This document shows, piece by piece, positions 9,268 to 18,918 of a stretch of DNA of 64,000 nucleotides. The first letter of the stretch is position 1; every line of letters starts with the position of its first letter. The notes under the pieces are model-generated. The model saw nothing but the letters and a program-made list of their open reading frames with translations, was not told the origin of the DNA and did not search any database. The stretch comes from JARKQH01 sp964631605 (lineage in GTDB: Bacteria; Verrucomicrobiota; Verrucomicrobiia; Limisphaerales; UBA8199), in assembly GCA_964631605.1 (NCBI GenBank), contig CAZVYG010000002.1:62001-126000 (forward strand), read 5' to 3'. A program made the translations under genes and the position numbers.

Positions 9268-9302
9268 GCGAAAGGGGCGGGATGCTCTCCCGCCCCTTTC
9301 GC
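9268..9302 (-). terminator. Perfect 15-bp hairpin downstream of the Gfo/Idh/MocA gene
   Basis: Arms GCGAAAGGGGCGGGA (9268-9282) and TCCCGCCCCTTTCGC (9288-9302) pair perfectly around a 5-base loop. It starts about 35 bases past the stop of the minus-strand oxidoreductase. No U-run follows on either strand, so it may act as an mRNA 3-prime-end stabiliser or Rho-assisted terminator. The rest of 9058-9336 shows no coding potential. Confidence 0.6.
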
Positions 9303-9336
9303 AGTTTGATGGGAAGCGCCGGCTTCGTTTAGCGGG

Positions 9337-10776
9337 CTAAGCCAGCTCGAAGCCTTTCCGATAGGCGCGTTTCACGAACTGGGCCGCTTCCGGCGCATTC
9401 AAAGCCCGCATCTTGGGACCATCCCACTCGAGCCGCTTGCCGACGCGGGCCGCAACGCAACCCAACAGGATGATCTCCGTCAAATACGCTGCCACGGCAA
9501 AATCCGAGTAGGGCCGGGGACCGCCCTTGCAAGCTTCGATCCACTCCAGGTGCTGCCGCAAATCCGCTTCGCCCTGGTGTGCGTTTCGAGGAATTGTCAC
9601 GGGTACCGCCTTGGCCGCCTCGTGCGCGGTGCCGTTGACCATTTCCTTCTCGCCGTTCAGCCGGATGAAGAACCGCGCGCCGTAGTCGTCCGGCGAAAAA
9701 AGTCTGCCCTTCTCCCCAATGAGCAGGCAGCCCGCATCCGGCACGTTGTCCAGCAGCTCTTTGATGTCGCTGGTCAAGTCTTCGGGCGGACGGAACGGCT
9801 TGACGGATTTGTCCTTGGGGTTGCCGTCGTACCAATAGAAATCGGTTTCGGGCAGGCCTTCCCGAGCCGGGAAAACAAAACGAATCTTCGAGGTCTTCGG
9901 GTACGTATCCGGGTTGAGCTCGGAATGGTCCAGCAGTTCGATAAGCCGTGGGTAACCCAGCTTCGCCGCCCGGAAGGGCATGTTGGCGGTGTGACAAGCC
10001 ATGTCGCCCAAGGCCCCGGTGCCAAACTCATACCAACCCCGCCATTTGAAGGGGTGATAAAGATCCGCCTTGTAGGGCCGCATTGGCGCCGGCCCCAGCC
10101 ATAAATCCCATTTCAAGTTGGCCGGCACGGGGTCTTCACCCGCCGGACGCGTGATGCCCTGGGGCCAAATGGGGCGGTTGGTCCAGACGTGGATTTCCTT
10201 CACCGCGCCAATCACTCCAGCCTGAACCACTTCCACCGCTCGGCGCAGGCCATCCTCGGCGCTGCCCTGGTTGCCCATTTGGGTCACCACGCCGTATTCC
10301 CTGGCCAAGTCCTTCAGATAGCGGGCTTCGTACACGGTCTGGGTCAGCGGTTTTTGACAGTAAACGTGCTTGCCCATCTTGATGGCCGTCGAAGCCACCA
10401 CGGCGTGAAGGTGGTCCGGCGTGGAAACCGTGATCGCATCTATATTGTTTTGCTCCTTCTCGAGCATTTCCCGCCAGTCAAAGTAGAACCTGGCATTGGG
10501 AAATCGCTTGCGCGCCTCGGCGGCCATATTCTCGTCGGCGTCGCACAACGCCACGATTTCCTCCTTGCCGCAATGGGCGATATCGCTGCGCCCCTTGCCG
10601 CCGGCCCCCACGGCGGCGATGCGAAGCTTTTCGCCGCTGGCGACCACGCGCGCCTTGGGTTTGGGCTTGGCGGGGGTGCACCCGGCCAAAACGCCAACGC
10701 CGGCGGTGGCGAGGGCGGAATAGTAGAGAAATTGACGTCGGTTCAGTTGCGAAGGCGTAGCATGATGTTTTGACAT
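9337..10776 (-). CDS. Tat-exported Gfo/Idh/MocA-family oxidoreductase
   Basis: NAD(P)-dependent sugar or polyol dehydrogenase-like protein, about 479 residues. A twin-arginine signal (LNRRQFLYYSALATAGVGVLAGC) also carries a possible lipobox (VLAGC). The Rossmann domain starts KLRIAAVGAGGKG. The family core motif is HVYCQKPLTQ (equivalent of EKP), and the C-terminal domain shows GTGALGDMACH. ATG 10776 is followed directly by the Tat region. It lies about 100 bases downstream of the heparinase-like gene on the same strand, suggesting joint work on extracellular sugars. Very many paralogues occur in Verrucomicrobiota, so the substrate cannot be stated. Confidence 0.92.
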   Translation of the reverse strand: MSKHHATPSQLNRRQFLYYSALATAGVGVLAGCTPAKPKPKARVVASGEKLRIAAVGAGGKGRSDIAHCGKEEIVALCDADENMAAEARKRFPNARFYFDWREMLEKEQNNIDAITVSTPDHLHAVVASTAIKMGKHVYCQKPLTQTVYEARYLKDLAREYGVVTQMGNQGSAEDGLRRAVEVVQAGVIGAVKEIHVWTNRPIWPQGITRPAGEDPVPANLKWDLWLGPAPMRPYKADLYHPFKWRGWYEFGTGALGDMACHTANMPFRAAKLGYPRLIELLDHSELNPDTYPKTSKIRFVFPAREGLPETDFYWYDGNPKDKSVKPFRPPEDLTSDIKELLDNVPDAGCLLIGEKGRLFSPDDYGARFFIRLNGEKEMVNGTAHEAAKAVPVTIPRNAHQGEADLRQHLEWIEACKGGPRPYSDFAVAAYLTEIILLGCVAARVGKRLEWDGPKMRALNAPEAAQFVKRAYRKGFELA

Positions 10777-10877
10777 GACCTTTTTCCTACGCAGACAGGC
10801 GGCTTCGCACAAGTTTATTCTCTGCGACGGTTCACGAGGTCTGGAGCAGCGCGGGCGGACTCCCTGCGCCAGCCTCG

Positions 10878-12800
10878 TCATTCCGGCCGAATGTCCAGCG
10901 TGATTTCGGCCCGCTCAACCGGGGCATCGAGCGCGATGCCCAGCCGCACGGGCTGCCGCGGCGTGGAAACATCCTCGTCCAGCGTTTCCGCACGGACCTT
11001 GAACTCCCGGCCGCCGGTCTCGATTCGCACGACGACCGCGTGTCCGTCATCGGTAATTCGCAGTTCGTTCGCCGAAATCTGCTGCCATGTGCCCCAGGTT
11101 AAAAGGGCGGTCTCGAAGGTTTCAGGTCGGGCGAAAGCGACGCGGTCGCGCACGGTCAGGCTGGGTCGTCCCTCTCTCTGGAAGACGAACGTGCGCTCCA
11201 TCTGCTTTAGACCCTCCACAGCGTAAGCCGATCGAAGGTCCAAAACCAGGCGGTCCCGCCCGTCGGTAAATTCCTTCTCCAGAACCTCCGCCCGCGCGCG
11301 CGCTCCCGGCTGCTGCAGCTTGCCGGCCAGTACGGGAACCGAGTGGCCGTAGGAATTCAGCACCTTGCTCTCATAACGCCGGCTGCTGAAGGTCCGCGCG
11401 GTGTAAACCTCCGCCCCCGGATCGCACAACACCATGCTGCGGCCAACCACGACACTGAAGCTCCCCACATCGTTGTGGTTGTGATGCTCGGCGTTGTGTC
11501 CGCCTTTGAGCACCGCCGCAAAACCGTTGGACCAATCCCCCGCCGGACGGCAAATCAGCACGCCGCCGTCCCCAAACCACGTTCGCAGCGGAGTGTCCTT
11601 GGGCGCCTGAACGGCCGAAATGCGGGGCGGCACGGAGGCGGGCAGGGCAAAAATCAAGCTCGGGGCAATCCCCCCTTTGGGTGAGGGAAAGGCACTCTGT
11701 GCTCGCTGGGGAACCTTTAAGCCAAACCGCGCGGCAATATGGCGGGTCAGGTAGGCGTCGGGCTGGCTCCCCGGATGACAATCCGCAATCGAAGGGTAAA
11801 GGCCATTGATAATTTCACTGCGCACAGCGTAAAGCGCGGGCGCGGTGGCGGCGGGATCAGCCAGCAAATCCAGCCGACCCCCCGTCGCCTGGCGAATCAT
11901 TTCGCTCAACATGAGGAAACGGCCGAAGCCGTAATTCCAATAGCCCACCCCCTCGCTGCAATACCCGTCCGGCGTGAACCCGTTGAGAAAGTTCCGGATG
12001 TAATGCTCCGCCGCCGCCACGAACCACGCGCGCTCGGCCGGCTCTTCCTCCAGCGCCAGCGCCGCCCCGGTCACGCCCGCCAGGCACACGGCATTCCAGT
12101 TGTGAGTGGCCCGGAGCCAGAAAGCCCCCTCCTGCCGTCCTTCCACAATCGCTTTGAACGGATGCAGAATTCGACGCCGGACCTCCTGCCGAATCAGCTC
12201 GCGGGTGGCAGCGGGCAGTTTGCCCCCCAGCAGATAATCAACCGTGGCCAGTTCCCATCCCACCAATGTTGCCCGCAGGTCCATATCCACCGTCAGCCCG
12301 TTGAAGTTGCGGAGTTTGCCATCATGAGCCGGCATGACCCAGGTCCGCTCCCGGGCGATGGCCGCAATGCTTTCCGCCAGCGGCTCGACAAACCGGCCCC
12401 GGTCTTCCAAACCCTCCGCCAAGGCAAAGGTACTGACCCGTTTGTCGCGCGCGGACAGCACTTTTTGGCAGCGAGTTCGATTCCCGGTGCGCGAGAAATC
12501 CAGGAAAAGGTCATCGGTGAGCGCCGGGATGGGCGTTCGCGCCAGCTTTTCGGCGTCGGCGATGAGGTCGCGCCATGCGCTTTGACGGCGTAATTGTTCC
12601 CACGCCGCCCGGTTCGTGACAGGCAGTCCCGCTCCCAGCGGCGCGGGCGGCAGCCAGCCGGCGATTTCACGCACGCGCTCGGGCGCAACCGGGCTCGCGG
12701 CCTGGGCGGCCCCAAGGGCCGCCCCCGACATGCCTGCCGCCAGAATGCACCAAGCTGACACACGCCAAACCACCCAACCAGCTTTCTGTCCAATGCTCAT
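10878..12800 (-). CDS. Heparinase II/III-family polysaccharide lyase
   Basis: Exported lyase for uronic-acid-containing polysaccharides, about 640 residues. The signal peptide is at 1-30. An all-alpha toroid domain (WNAVCLAGVTGAAL, YCSEGVGYWNYGFGRF) is followed by the heparinase II/III C-terminal beta-sheet domain with GGHNAEHHNHNDVGSF, which holds the metal/catalytic histidines, and DPGAEVYTARTFSSRRYES. ATG 12800 is used; the TTG two codons upstream is less likely. Bases 12801-13003 upstream hold no gene. Its pairing with the oxidoreductase downstream points to glycosaminoglycan- or alginate-like substrates, but the exact substrate is unknown. Confidence 0.9.
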   Translation of the reverse strand: MSIGQKAGWVVWRVSAWCILAAGMSGAALGAAQAASPVAPERVREIAGWLPPAPLGAGLPVTNRAAWEQLRRQSAWRDLIADAEKLARTPIPALTDDLFLDFSRTGNRTRCQKVLSARDKRVSTFALAEGLEDRGRFVEPLAESIAAIARERTWVMPAHDGKLRNFNGLTVDMDLRATLVGWELATVDYLLGGKLPAATRELIRQEVRRRILHPFKAIVEGRQEGAFWLRATHNWNAVCLAGVTGAALALEEEPAERAWFVAAAEHYIRNFLNGFTPDGYCSEGVGYWNYGFGRFLMLSEMIRQATGGRLDLLADPAATAPALYAVRSEIINGLYPSIADCHPGSQPDAYLTRHIAARFGLKVPQRAQSAFPSPKGGIAPSLIFALPASVPPRISAVQAPKDTPLRTWFGDGGVLICRPAGDWSNGFAAVLKGGHNAEHHNHNDVGSFSVVVGRSMVLCDPGAEVYTARTFSSRRYESKVLNSYGHSVPVLAGKLQQPGARARAEVLEKEFTDGRDRLVLDLRSAYAVEGLKQMERTFVFQREGRPSLTVRDRVAFARPETFETALLTWGTWQQISANELRITDDGHAVVVRIETGGREFKVRAETLDEDVSTPRQPVRLGIALDAPVERAEITLDIRPE

Positions 12801-13003
12801 GATCAATACTGACGAAGCAAACAGCCGGCTTAGTCAAAAATTTCTGCCCGCGGTGCGGGCCGCCCCCCAGACCACGCCCGCAACCCCAACCGGCCCATTC
12901 GCAATTTTTCCTTTTCAAGCCGGCCTGCTTTCCTATTATTTGCCCCCGGGTCGCACGTGGTGCGGCCACTGACTGAGACAGTTCACCCTTGAATACCTAG
13001 ATT

Positions 13004-13969
13004 ATGCCACTGACACATACCAAAGAGTTGTTTGCCAAAGCCCTCAAGGGCAAATACGCCCTGGGAGCCTTCAATGTCAACAACATGGAACTGCTCCAGG
13101 CCATCGTGGAGGCGTGCGAGGAGGAAAAAGCCCCCGTGATGCTGCAGATATCCAAAGGCGCCCGCTCCTACGCCAACCCCGTTTATCTCAAGAAACTCAT
13201 CGAAGCCGCCGTCAGCCTCTCCACCATCCCCATCGCGGTCCATCTCGACCACGGCGACTCCTTCGAACTTTGCAAGGATTGCATTGACGAGGGATTCACC
13301 TCGGTCATGATTGACGCCTCGCACGAACCCTTCGAGAAAAACGTCGAAATCTGCCGGCGCGTCGTCGAATACGCCCACAAGCATAACGCCGTGGTCGAGG
13401 GCGAACTCGGCCACCTGGTCGGCGCCCAGTTCGACGAGGGGGAAGCCGGCGGAAGCTTCTCGACCTCCGGACACTACACCAACCCCGAGGAAGCGGTGCG
13501 GTTCGTCAAGGAATCCGGGGTGGATTCGCTGGCGGTGGCGATCGGAAATTCGCATGGCGCCTACAAGTTCAAAGGTGAGCAGCACCTGGACCTGGAACGG
13601 CTCAAGGCCATCAAAAAGGCCCTGCTGGATGCGGGCCTGGGAGATTACCCCCTGGTTCTCCACGGAGCTTCCAGCGTGCCCAAGGACCTGGTCGAGGAAA
13701 TCAACAAATACGGCGGCAAACTCGGCACCGACACCGCCGGGGTTCCGGAGGCGGACATCGAAGTGGCCCGCCGCGTCGGCTGCACCAAGGTCAATATTGA
13801 CACCGACCTGCGCCTGGCCATGACCGCCGCCATTCGCAAGGCTTTTGCGGAAAATCCCAAAGAGTTCGATCCCCGCAAGTACCTCGGACCGGCCCGCGCC
13901 AAAGTGAAGGAACTGGTTCGGCACAAGGTTCGCAACGTGCTTTGCTGCGCCGGCCACGCGTTCGACTAA
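13004..13969 (+). CDS. fba: Class II fructose-bisphosphate aldolase
   Basis: Zinc-dependent aldolase cleaving fructose-1,6-bisphosphate to DHAP and glyceraldehyde-3-phosphate in glycolysis/gluconeogenesis. 321 residues. Metal and catalytic residues: HLDHGDS (Asp82, His83), VVEGELG (Glu134), IGNSHG (His184) and LVLHGASS (His220). The phosphate-binding motif is KVNIDTDLR. Tagatose-bisphosphate or related ketose-bisphosphate aldolases share these motifs, so specificity is probable rather than certain. ATG 13004 is the only reasonable start. The next gene begins 8 bases downstream. Confidence 0.93.
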   Translation: MPLTHTKELFAKALKGKYALGAFNVNNMELLQAIVEACEEEKAPVMLQISKGARSYANPVYLKKLIEAAVSLSTIPIAVHLDHGDSFELCKDCIDEGFTSVMIDASHEPFEKNVEICRRVVEYAHKHNAVVEGELGHLVGAQFDEGEAGGSFSTSGHYTNPEEAVRFVKESGVDSLAVAIGNSHGAYKFKGEQHLDLERLKAIKKALLDAGLGDYPLVLHGASSVPKDLVEEINKYGGKLGTDTAGVPEADIEVARRVGCTKVNIDTDLRLAMTAAIRKAFAENPKEFDPRKYLGPARAKVKELVRHKVRNVLCCAGHAFD

Positions 13970-13976
13970 GCACCGT

Positions 13977-14744
13977 TTGAACCGGCCACCCATCACGCCC
14001 GTTTCCCGAGTCGCGAATCTGTTACTGGAAACCTTCGGCCACGAAAGAGCTTTTCGCCCCTGGGTTCAAGTCGGCGAGCAGACCCTCCCGTTGCGCCTGG
14101 TGCGCAACGCCCGGGCGAGGCGCTACATTCTACGATTGTCGCGGCATGGGCTCCCCCAGGTCACGATTCCCCGGGGCGGCTCCGCAGCCGAGGCGACTGC
14201 CTTCGCCCAAAGGCAGGCGCACTGGATCGCAAACCAACTCCTCAAACAGGCGGATCGAAAGTCGCACTCGCAGCCCTGGCGGATCGGTACCGAGATTCTG
14301 TTCCGCGGTGAATTGACGCGCATTCAGTCGGCGGAAAATGGAATGCCAAACGCCGTCCGGCTTGGGACTGAGACCATCCCGGTACGGGATGTGACAGCGG
14401 ACCTGCGACCGGAGATTCAAGGCCACCTCTGGTGGCTGGCTTCAGCCGAACTCCCCCCGCGAACCTTCGAGCTGGCCGCGGCGCACGGGTTTCCCTTGCG
14501 CCAGGTGTCGGTGCGCAACCAACGGTCGCGCTGGGGCTCCTGCTCGCGCCGGGGCACCATCTCGCTGAACTGGCGCCTGGTGCAAGCCCCCCCAGCCGTC
14601 CGCGACTATATCATCCTCCACGAACTGGCGCATACGAGGGAGATGAACCATTCGGACCGGTTTTGGCAACTGGTGGGAACGTTGTGCCCCAATTATGCCG
14701 AGGCCGAACGCTGGATTCGACAACACTCCCGCGAACTGCTCTGA
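13977..14744 (+). CDS. YgjP/SprT-type M48 zinc metallopeptidase
   Basis: YgjP-like metal-dependent hydrolase of about 255 residues. The C-terminal domain carries RSRWGSCS (184-190), the zinc motif HELAH (215-219) and a third histidine (His225, in MNHSDRFW), the classic set for this family. The N-terminal half (RLVRNARARRYILRLSRHGLPQVTIPRGG) is the usual YgjP arginine-rich region. The start appears to be TTG 13977, 8 bases after the aldolase stop. No in-frame ATG lies near. Cellular role is poorly known for the family. Confidence 0.9.
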   Translation: MNRPPITPVSRVANLLLETFGHERAFRPWVQVGEQTLPLRLVRNARARRYILRLSRHGLPQVTIPRGGSAAEATAFAQRQAHWIANQLLKQADRKSHSQPWRIGTEILFRGELTRIQSAENGMPNAVRLGTETIPVRDVTADLRPEIQGHLWWLASAELPPRTFELAAAHGFPLRQVSVRNQRSRWGSCSRRGTISLNWRLVQAPPAVRDYIILHELAHTREMNHSDRFWQLVGTLCPNYAEAERWIRQHSRELL

Positions 14745-14820
14745 GGCCGTCCCTGCCGGCAAACCGCGCCGCCCTGATTTCGATTGCGGCCAGGCCGAAA
14801 GCTGCCAAGCATAACCGCGC

Positions 14821-15990
14821 TTGAAAACATTGCACGCGTACCTCACCCGGCAGGTGCTGACCTCCCTGGTCATGACCGTCGCCGTGTTTACGTTCGTGCT
14901 CATGCTGGGCAACGCGCTCAAGGAAATCCTCCCCTGGCTGGTGAGCGGCCAGGTCAAGTTCATCACCGTGGCCAAGGCGGTCGCCTTGCTCATCCCTTTT
15001 GTCTGGGTGTTCGCCCTGCCCATGGGCATGCTCACCGCCACCCTGCTGATCTTTGGCCGCTTCAGCGCCGACCAGGAACTCACCGCCGTGCGGGCCAGCG
15101 GCATCAGCCTCCTGTCCCTGGTCAGCCCGGTGTTGCTCCTCAGCCTCGCCCTTTGCAGCCTCAGCGCCCTGGTCAACACCTACGTGGGGCCCCGCTGCCG
15201 CGTGGCTTACACCACCCTGCGGGACAACCTCCGCCTCGAGTTCACCAGCGGCGTCCTGCCCGAAGGCCGCTTCATCAAGGATTTTCCCGGCTACATCTTT
15301 TACGCCGCCAAGAACCGCGAAGGCAACCTGCAGGACATCATGGTGTTTGTCCTGAAAAACGAAACCAATGTTGAAACCACCGTCCGCGCCCCTCGCGGAC
15401 GCATCGTCCTGGACACTCCCAACCAATTGCTCAACCTCTACCTCTACGATGCGAAACTGATGACCGTTGCCGAGGGCCGCGCCCTCCCCCTCGCCTTCGA
15501 GGAATGGCATCTCCAGTTCGGGTTCGCCCCTCCTCAGGAAGTCGCCGGCAAACCACGTGTGGACGACATGACCTTCAACCAACTCCGCGAGGAACGCCGC
15601 GAACTTGAGCGCTTGCTCAACCTGCCGGTGCCGCTGAAGAACCTGACCCCCGAGCAGGCGCGCACCTGGAAAACCGTCTGGGAGCACCAACGGCGCGACT
15701 TAACCGCCCCGGTCGTCTTTCACATGCACCGGCAGGTGGCGTTCTCCTTCGCCTGCTTCGGCTTTACACTCATCGGCATTCCGCTCGGCATTCGCGTTCA
15801 CCGCCGCGAAACCAACGTGGGCGTCGCCATCGCCCTCCTCCTGGTCGCCGTCTATTACAGCTTCATCCTGCTGGCACAAGCCCTTGAACGCCACCCCGAG
15901 TTTGCCCCCCACCTCATCGTCTGGCTGCCCAACTTCATTTTCCAGGCCGTCGGCGCCGTCCTGTTGTGGCGCGCCAATCGCGGCGTATGA
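14821..15990 (+). CDS. LptF/LptG-family lipopolysaccharide export permease
   Basis: Inner-membrane subunit of the LptB2FG ABC transporter that extracts LPS toward the periplasmic bridge. 389 residues with TTG start at 14821. There are three N-terminal transmembrane helices with the coupling segment (LPMGMLTATLLIFGRFSADQELTAVRASGIS), a periplasmic beta-jellyroll (about 130-270) and three C-terminal helices. Only one such permease is in the window, so whether it is LptF or LptG, and where its partner and LptB lie, cannot be told. Bases 14745-14820 hold nothing visible. Confidence 0.92.
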   Translation: MKTLHAYLTRQVLTSLVMTVAVFTFVLMLGNALKEILPWLVSGQVKFITVAKAVALLIPFVWVFALPMGMLTATLLIFGRFSADQELTAVRASGISLLSLVSPVLLLSLALCSLSALVNTYVGPRCRVAYTTLRDNLRLEFTSGVLPEGRFIKDFPGYIFYAAKNREGNLQDIMVFVLKNETNVETTVRAPRGRIVLDTPNQLLNLYLYDAKLMTVAEGRALPLAFEEWHLQFGFAPPQEVAGKPRVDDMTFNQLREERRELERLLNLPVPLKNLTPEQARTWKTVWEHQRRDLTAPVVFHMHRQVAFSFACFGFTLIGIPLGIRVHRRETNVGVAIALLLVAVYYSFILLAQALERHPEFAPHLIVWLPNFIFQAVGAVLLWRANRGV

Positions 15991-16122
15991 GACACCGGCC
16001 CCCCTTTCCCCGCCCACCCACCGGCTGAGTCCCGCGTCGCCGCCCGCGGCACTGCCTCCGCCGTCCCCGAGCCAAACCCGCCCCCCTGTCCTTCAAGGAT
16101 GTCGCCGTGTTCCCTCCATGCT

Positions 16123-16446
16123 CTAATGCCGCACCATATACCAGGCCCAAACCAGAATGATCGTCACCGGAATAATGCCGCCGAGCACCCCCCCCAGAAT
16201 CTCCGCCGCCAAACGCCTATACCGCATCCCGAACCGGGGGCCCGTTTGGCCCCCCAGAAACCAGCCCACCAAGCCTCCAAACAAAAACGCCATCACCCCC
16301 AAAATCGGCAGCGAAAACATTTGCGCCAGGCTCCCGTAAAACACAGCGCGCGGCAGGCCCAAAGCCAGCAGCCCTCCCACTGAGCCGGTGACCATACCAG
16401 CCGCCGCGCCGAGATTGAATTCACCAAAACCCGGTTTTTTTGTCAT
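16123..16446 (-). CDS. Small multi-helix membrane protein
   Basis: Unrecognised 107-residue hydrophobic protein, very Gly-rich, with three to four predicted helices: GAAAGMVTGSVGGLLALGL, FSLPILGVMAFLFGGLVGWF and LGGVLGGIIPVTIILVWAWY. Its ATG at 16446 is about 200 bases from, and divergent to, the cytochrome maturation operon. The glycine pattern resembles glycine-zipper proteins, but no function can be assigned. Bases 15991-16122, between converging genes, hold nothing visible. Confidence 0.65.
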   Translation of the reverse strand: MTKKPGFGEFNLGAAAGMVTGSVGGLLALGLPRAVFYGSLAQMFSLPILGVMAFLFGGLVGWFLGGQTGPRFGMRYRRLAAEILGGVLGGIIPVTIILVWAWYMVRH

Positions 16447-16646
16447 GCTTGATCCTGCGGTTCCCCGGTCCAGCGCCGGGAACCATCACTCTCACTCCAC
16501 GATGCTTTCACAGAATTTCCCCGAATGCAACCGACTCATGCTTCCCGGACCGGGGCGAGGTTGACTTCTTCCCCAGCCCGGTCACCCTTTCTTGGCCTGG
16601 GTTGAACAAGCCGCTTGCATCACGGTCCAAATGCCTGTACTTAATC

Positions 16647-17780
16647 ATGGTGAGTTTTCGCATCATAGACTCAGAGTCCTCACCCTTCAGGTGGGGATTA
16701 TTGTTAATAGCCCTGCTGCTGGCCGGGTGCCAGCGTGAGGATGTCCGTGTTTACCGGGTTGCGAAGGACCCGGCAAAATCCGGTTCGACGGCAGCCGCTC
16801 CGGCTCACGATCATGGCCAAACGAGCGGGCGAATGCCTCGACTCGAATATCAAGTGCCGTCCGGGTGGGAGGAGGTTGCGGCAGGAGAGATGCGGCTGGC
16901 CTCGTTTAAGGTCCAGGAGGGGGCGAAAGTGGCGGATGTGGGCGTGTTCCCATTGCCCGGGCTGGCTGGGGGCGACTTGGGAAACGTCAATCGCTGGCGG
17001 TCACAGGTCGGGTTGCCAGCCGTGGGAGAGGCGGAGCTGGCAAAACTGGGGGAGGAAGTTTCCATTGGGGGAACTCCCGGACGGCTGTTTGACTTGGCAG
17101 GGGAAAACCCGGCTTCCGGCGACGCGACCCGGATTCTGGCTGGAATTCTGCGGCGGGAGGGCGTTGCATGGTTTTTCAAGATGACCGGCGACGATGCCTT
17201 GGTGGCAAAGAACAAGCCCCGCTTCGTCGAGTTTCTGAAGTCCATGCGTTTCACCAATCCGCCAGCGGAACTGCCGCCCGATCACCCGCCCATTGATGGG
17301 GTGAGCGCCATGGCCGGCGCAGCAAGCGGGAGTGAGGCCGACGGCGGGAAACCGAAATGGGAAGTGCCCGCGGCCTGGCGGGAAGTCTCGGGCGGCGCTT
17401 TCCTCATCAGTAAATTTGTGGTGAGCGGCCCCAACGAGTCCCAGGCGGCCATCAATGTCAGCATGTCGCCAGGGGACGGCGGCGGGCTGGTTGGCAATAT
17501 CAACCGTTGGCGTAAACAGCTCGGATTGGCGGATGCCAGCGAAGCGGAGATTCGCGGGCAGGTTGCGGAGCTGGACACCACGGGGGGCAAGGCGGCGCTG
17601 GTGGAAATCAGCGGGAGCGACCCCAAGACCGGCAAACCGGCCAGGATTTTGGGAGCGATCGTGGGGCAACCCGGCCGCACGTGGTTCTACAAGCTCATGG
17701 GCGACCAGGACTTGGTGGCGAAGGAAAAGGACGCCTTTATCCAATTCGTTAAATCCGCGAGGTACCCGAATGCTTCTTGA
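16647..17780 (+). CDS. Lipoprotein with two tandem copies of the same domain
   Basis: Predicted lipoprotein of about 377 residues, lipobox LLAGC with Cys28. Two tandem repeats follow, about 75-205 and 225-372. Each begins with a VPxxWxEV segment, continues with GNVNRWRSQVGLP or GNINRWRKQLGL, then a metal-less GG-rich middle, a WF(F/Y)K(M/L)MGD motif and a closing VAKNKPRFVEFLKSMRF or VAKEKDAFIQFVKSARY. ATG 16647 is chosen because the signal peptide starts there, although the frame is open to 16440. It overlaps resB by 11 bases and leads the operon, so it probably acts with cytochrome c assembly or a c-type complex. Exact role unknown. Confidence 0.85.
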   Translation: MVSFRIIDSESSPFRWGLLLIALLLAGCQREDVRVYRVAKDPAKSGSTAAAPAHDHGQTSGRMPRLEYQVPSGWEEVAAGEMRLASFKVQEGAKVADVGVFPLPGLAGGDLGNVNRWRSQVGLPAVGEAELAKLGEEVSIGGTPGRLFDLAGENPASGDATRILAGILRREGVAWFFKMTGDDALVAKNKPRFVEFLKSMRFTNPPAELPPDHPPIDGVSAMAGAASGSEADGGKPKWEVPAAWREVSGGAFLISKFVVSGPNESQAAINVSMSPGDGGGLVGNINRWRKQLGLADASEAEIRGQVAELDTTGGKAALVEISGSDPKTGKPARILGAIVGQPGRTWFYKLMGDQDLVAKEKDAFIQFVKSARYPNAS

Positions 17781-18918
17781 TCGCATCATTAAATTTTTCA
17801 GTTCGTTGAAGCTGACGGTGGTATGCCTTGGGCTGGGGTTGATACTGGTCTTTTGGGGCACCATGGCCCAGGTCGAGATGGGATTGTATCAGGCTCAACA
17901 CGAATTCTTTCGCAGCGTGTTCATCTATTGGAAGCCGGAAGGGAGCGGTTTGAAGATCCCGATTTTCCCGGGCGGTTACCTGGTGGGAACCGTGCTGCTG
18001 ATCAACCTGCTGGCGGCGCATTTCCAGCGATTCGAGCTGAGCCGCAAAAAGGTTGGGCTGTTTCTCGTGCACAGCGGGCTGATCCTCCTGCTGGTGGGGC
18101 AACTGCTGACCGACGTGCTTTCGCAGGAAAGCATGCTGCATTTGCGCGAAGGCGAAACCAAGAATTACTCGGAGGCTGACACTGATGTCGAACTCGCCAT
18201 CGTGGACGTCACCGACAAGGATTCGGACAAGGTGGTGGCCGTGGATTATCGGCGCCTGCTTAAACCCGGCCCGATTCAGCACGAGGCGCTGCCTTTCACG
18301 CTGGACGTGCGGAAGTTTTACGTGAACTCGGTTCTCGCGGACCGGCCCAAGGATTCCAAGGAACCGCCCCCGGCGACGATGGGCTTTGGTCCCCAGCTTG
18401 TGGTGGAGGAAAAGCCGCCGGTGACCGCCATGGATAAACGGAACGTTCCCAGCGCGGTGGTGGAATTGCGCGCAGGCGGCAATTCGCTGGGCACGTGGCT
18501 GGTTTCGGGCTACATCAACCAGCCCCAGCGAATTACCCACGAGGGAAGAAGCTATGAGTTGTCCCTGCGCCGGACCCGCCTCTACAAGCCTCACAGTATT
18601 CAGCTCCTGGATTTCCGGCATGACGTGTACCCCGGGACGGATATCCCGAAAAACTTCTCCAGCCGGGTCCGCGTAATGCGACCGGACACCGGTGAGGATC
18701 GCGAAGTGCTGATTTACATGAACAACCCGCTGCGATACGCCGGGGAAACGTATTACCAGGCGAGTTTTGACACGGACAACGAGGGCACAATTCTCCAAGT
18801 GGTGCGCAACCCTGGCTGGCTGGCTCCCTACTTTGCCTGCATTCTGGTTTCGGCCGGTCTGGTGATTCAATTCATGATGCATATGATTGGCTTTGTAAAG
18901 AAGCGGAGGGCGGCATGA
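17770..18918 (+). CDS. resB: ResB-like cytochrome c biogenesis protein
   Basis: System II cytochrome c maturation subunit (CcsB/ResB), 382 residues. N-terminal helices (LTVVCLGLGLILVFWGTMAQ; YLVGTVLLINLLAAHF; VGLFLVHSGLILLLVGQLL) precede a large periplasmic domain (REGETKNYSEAD, NNPLRYAGETYYQASFD) and a last helix near 350-372. The HSG histidine typical of ResB is present. ATG 17770 overlaps the upstream stop by 11 bases, and the stop overlaps ccsA by four bases (ATGA), indicating a translationally coupled operon. Confidence 0.92.
   Translation: MLLDRIIKFFSSLKLTVVCLGLGLILVFWGTMAQVEMGLYQAQHEFFRSVFIYWKPEGSGLKIPIFPGGYLVGTVLLINLLAAHFQRFELSRKKVGLFLVHSGLILLLVGQLLTDVLSQESMLHLREGETKNYSEADTDVELAIVDVTDKDSDKVVAVDYRRLLKPGPIQHEALPFTLDVRKFYVNSVLADRPKDSKEPPPATMGFGPQLVVEEKPPVTAMDKRNVPSAVVELRAGGNSLGTWLVSGYINQPQRITHEGRSYELSLRRTRLYKPHSIQLLDFRHDVYPGTDIPKNFSSRVRVMRPDTGEDREVLIYMNNPLRYAGETYYQASFDTDNEGTILQVVRNPGWLAPYFACILVSAGLVIQFMMHMIGFVKKRRAA

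Noticed and set aside
13023..13996. Long antisense open frame over the aldolase gene
   Set aside because: Composition-driven shadow of fba; the plus strand has all catalytic residues in order.
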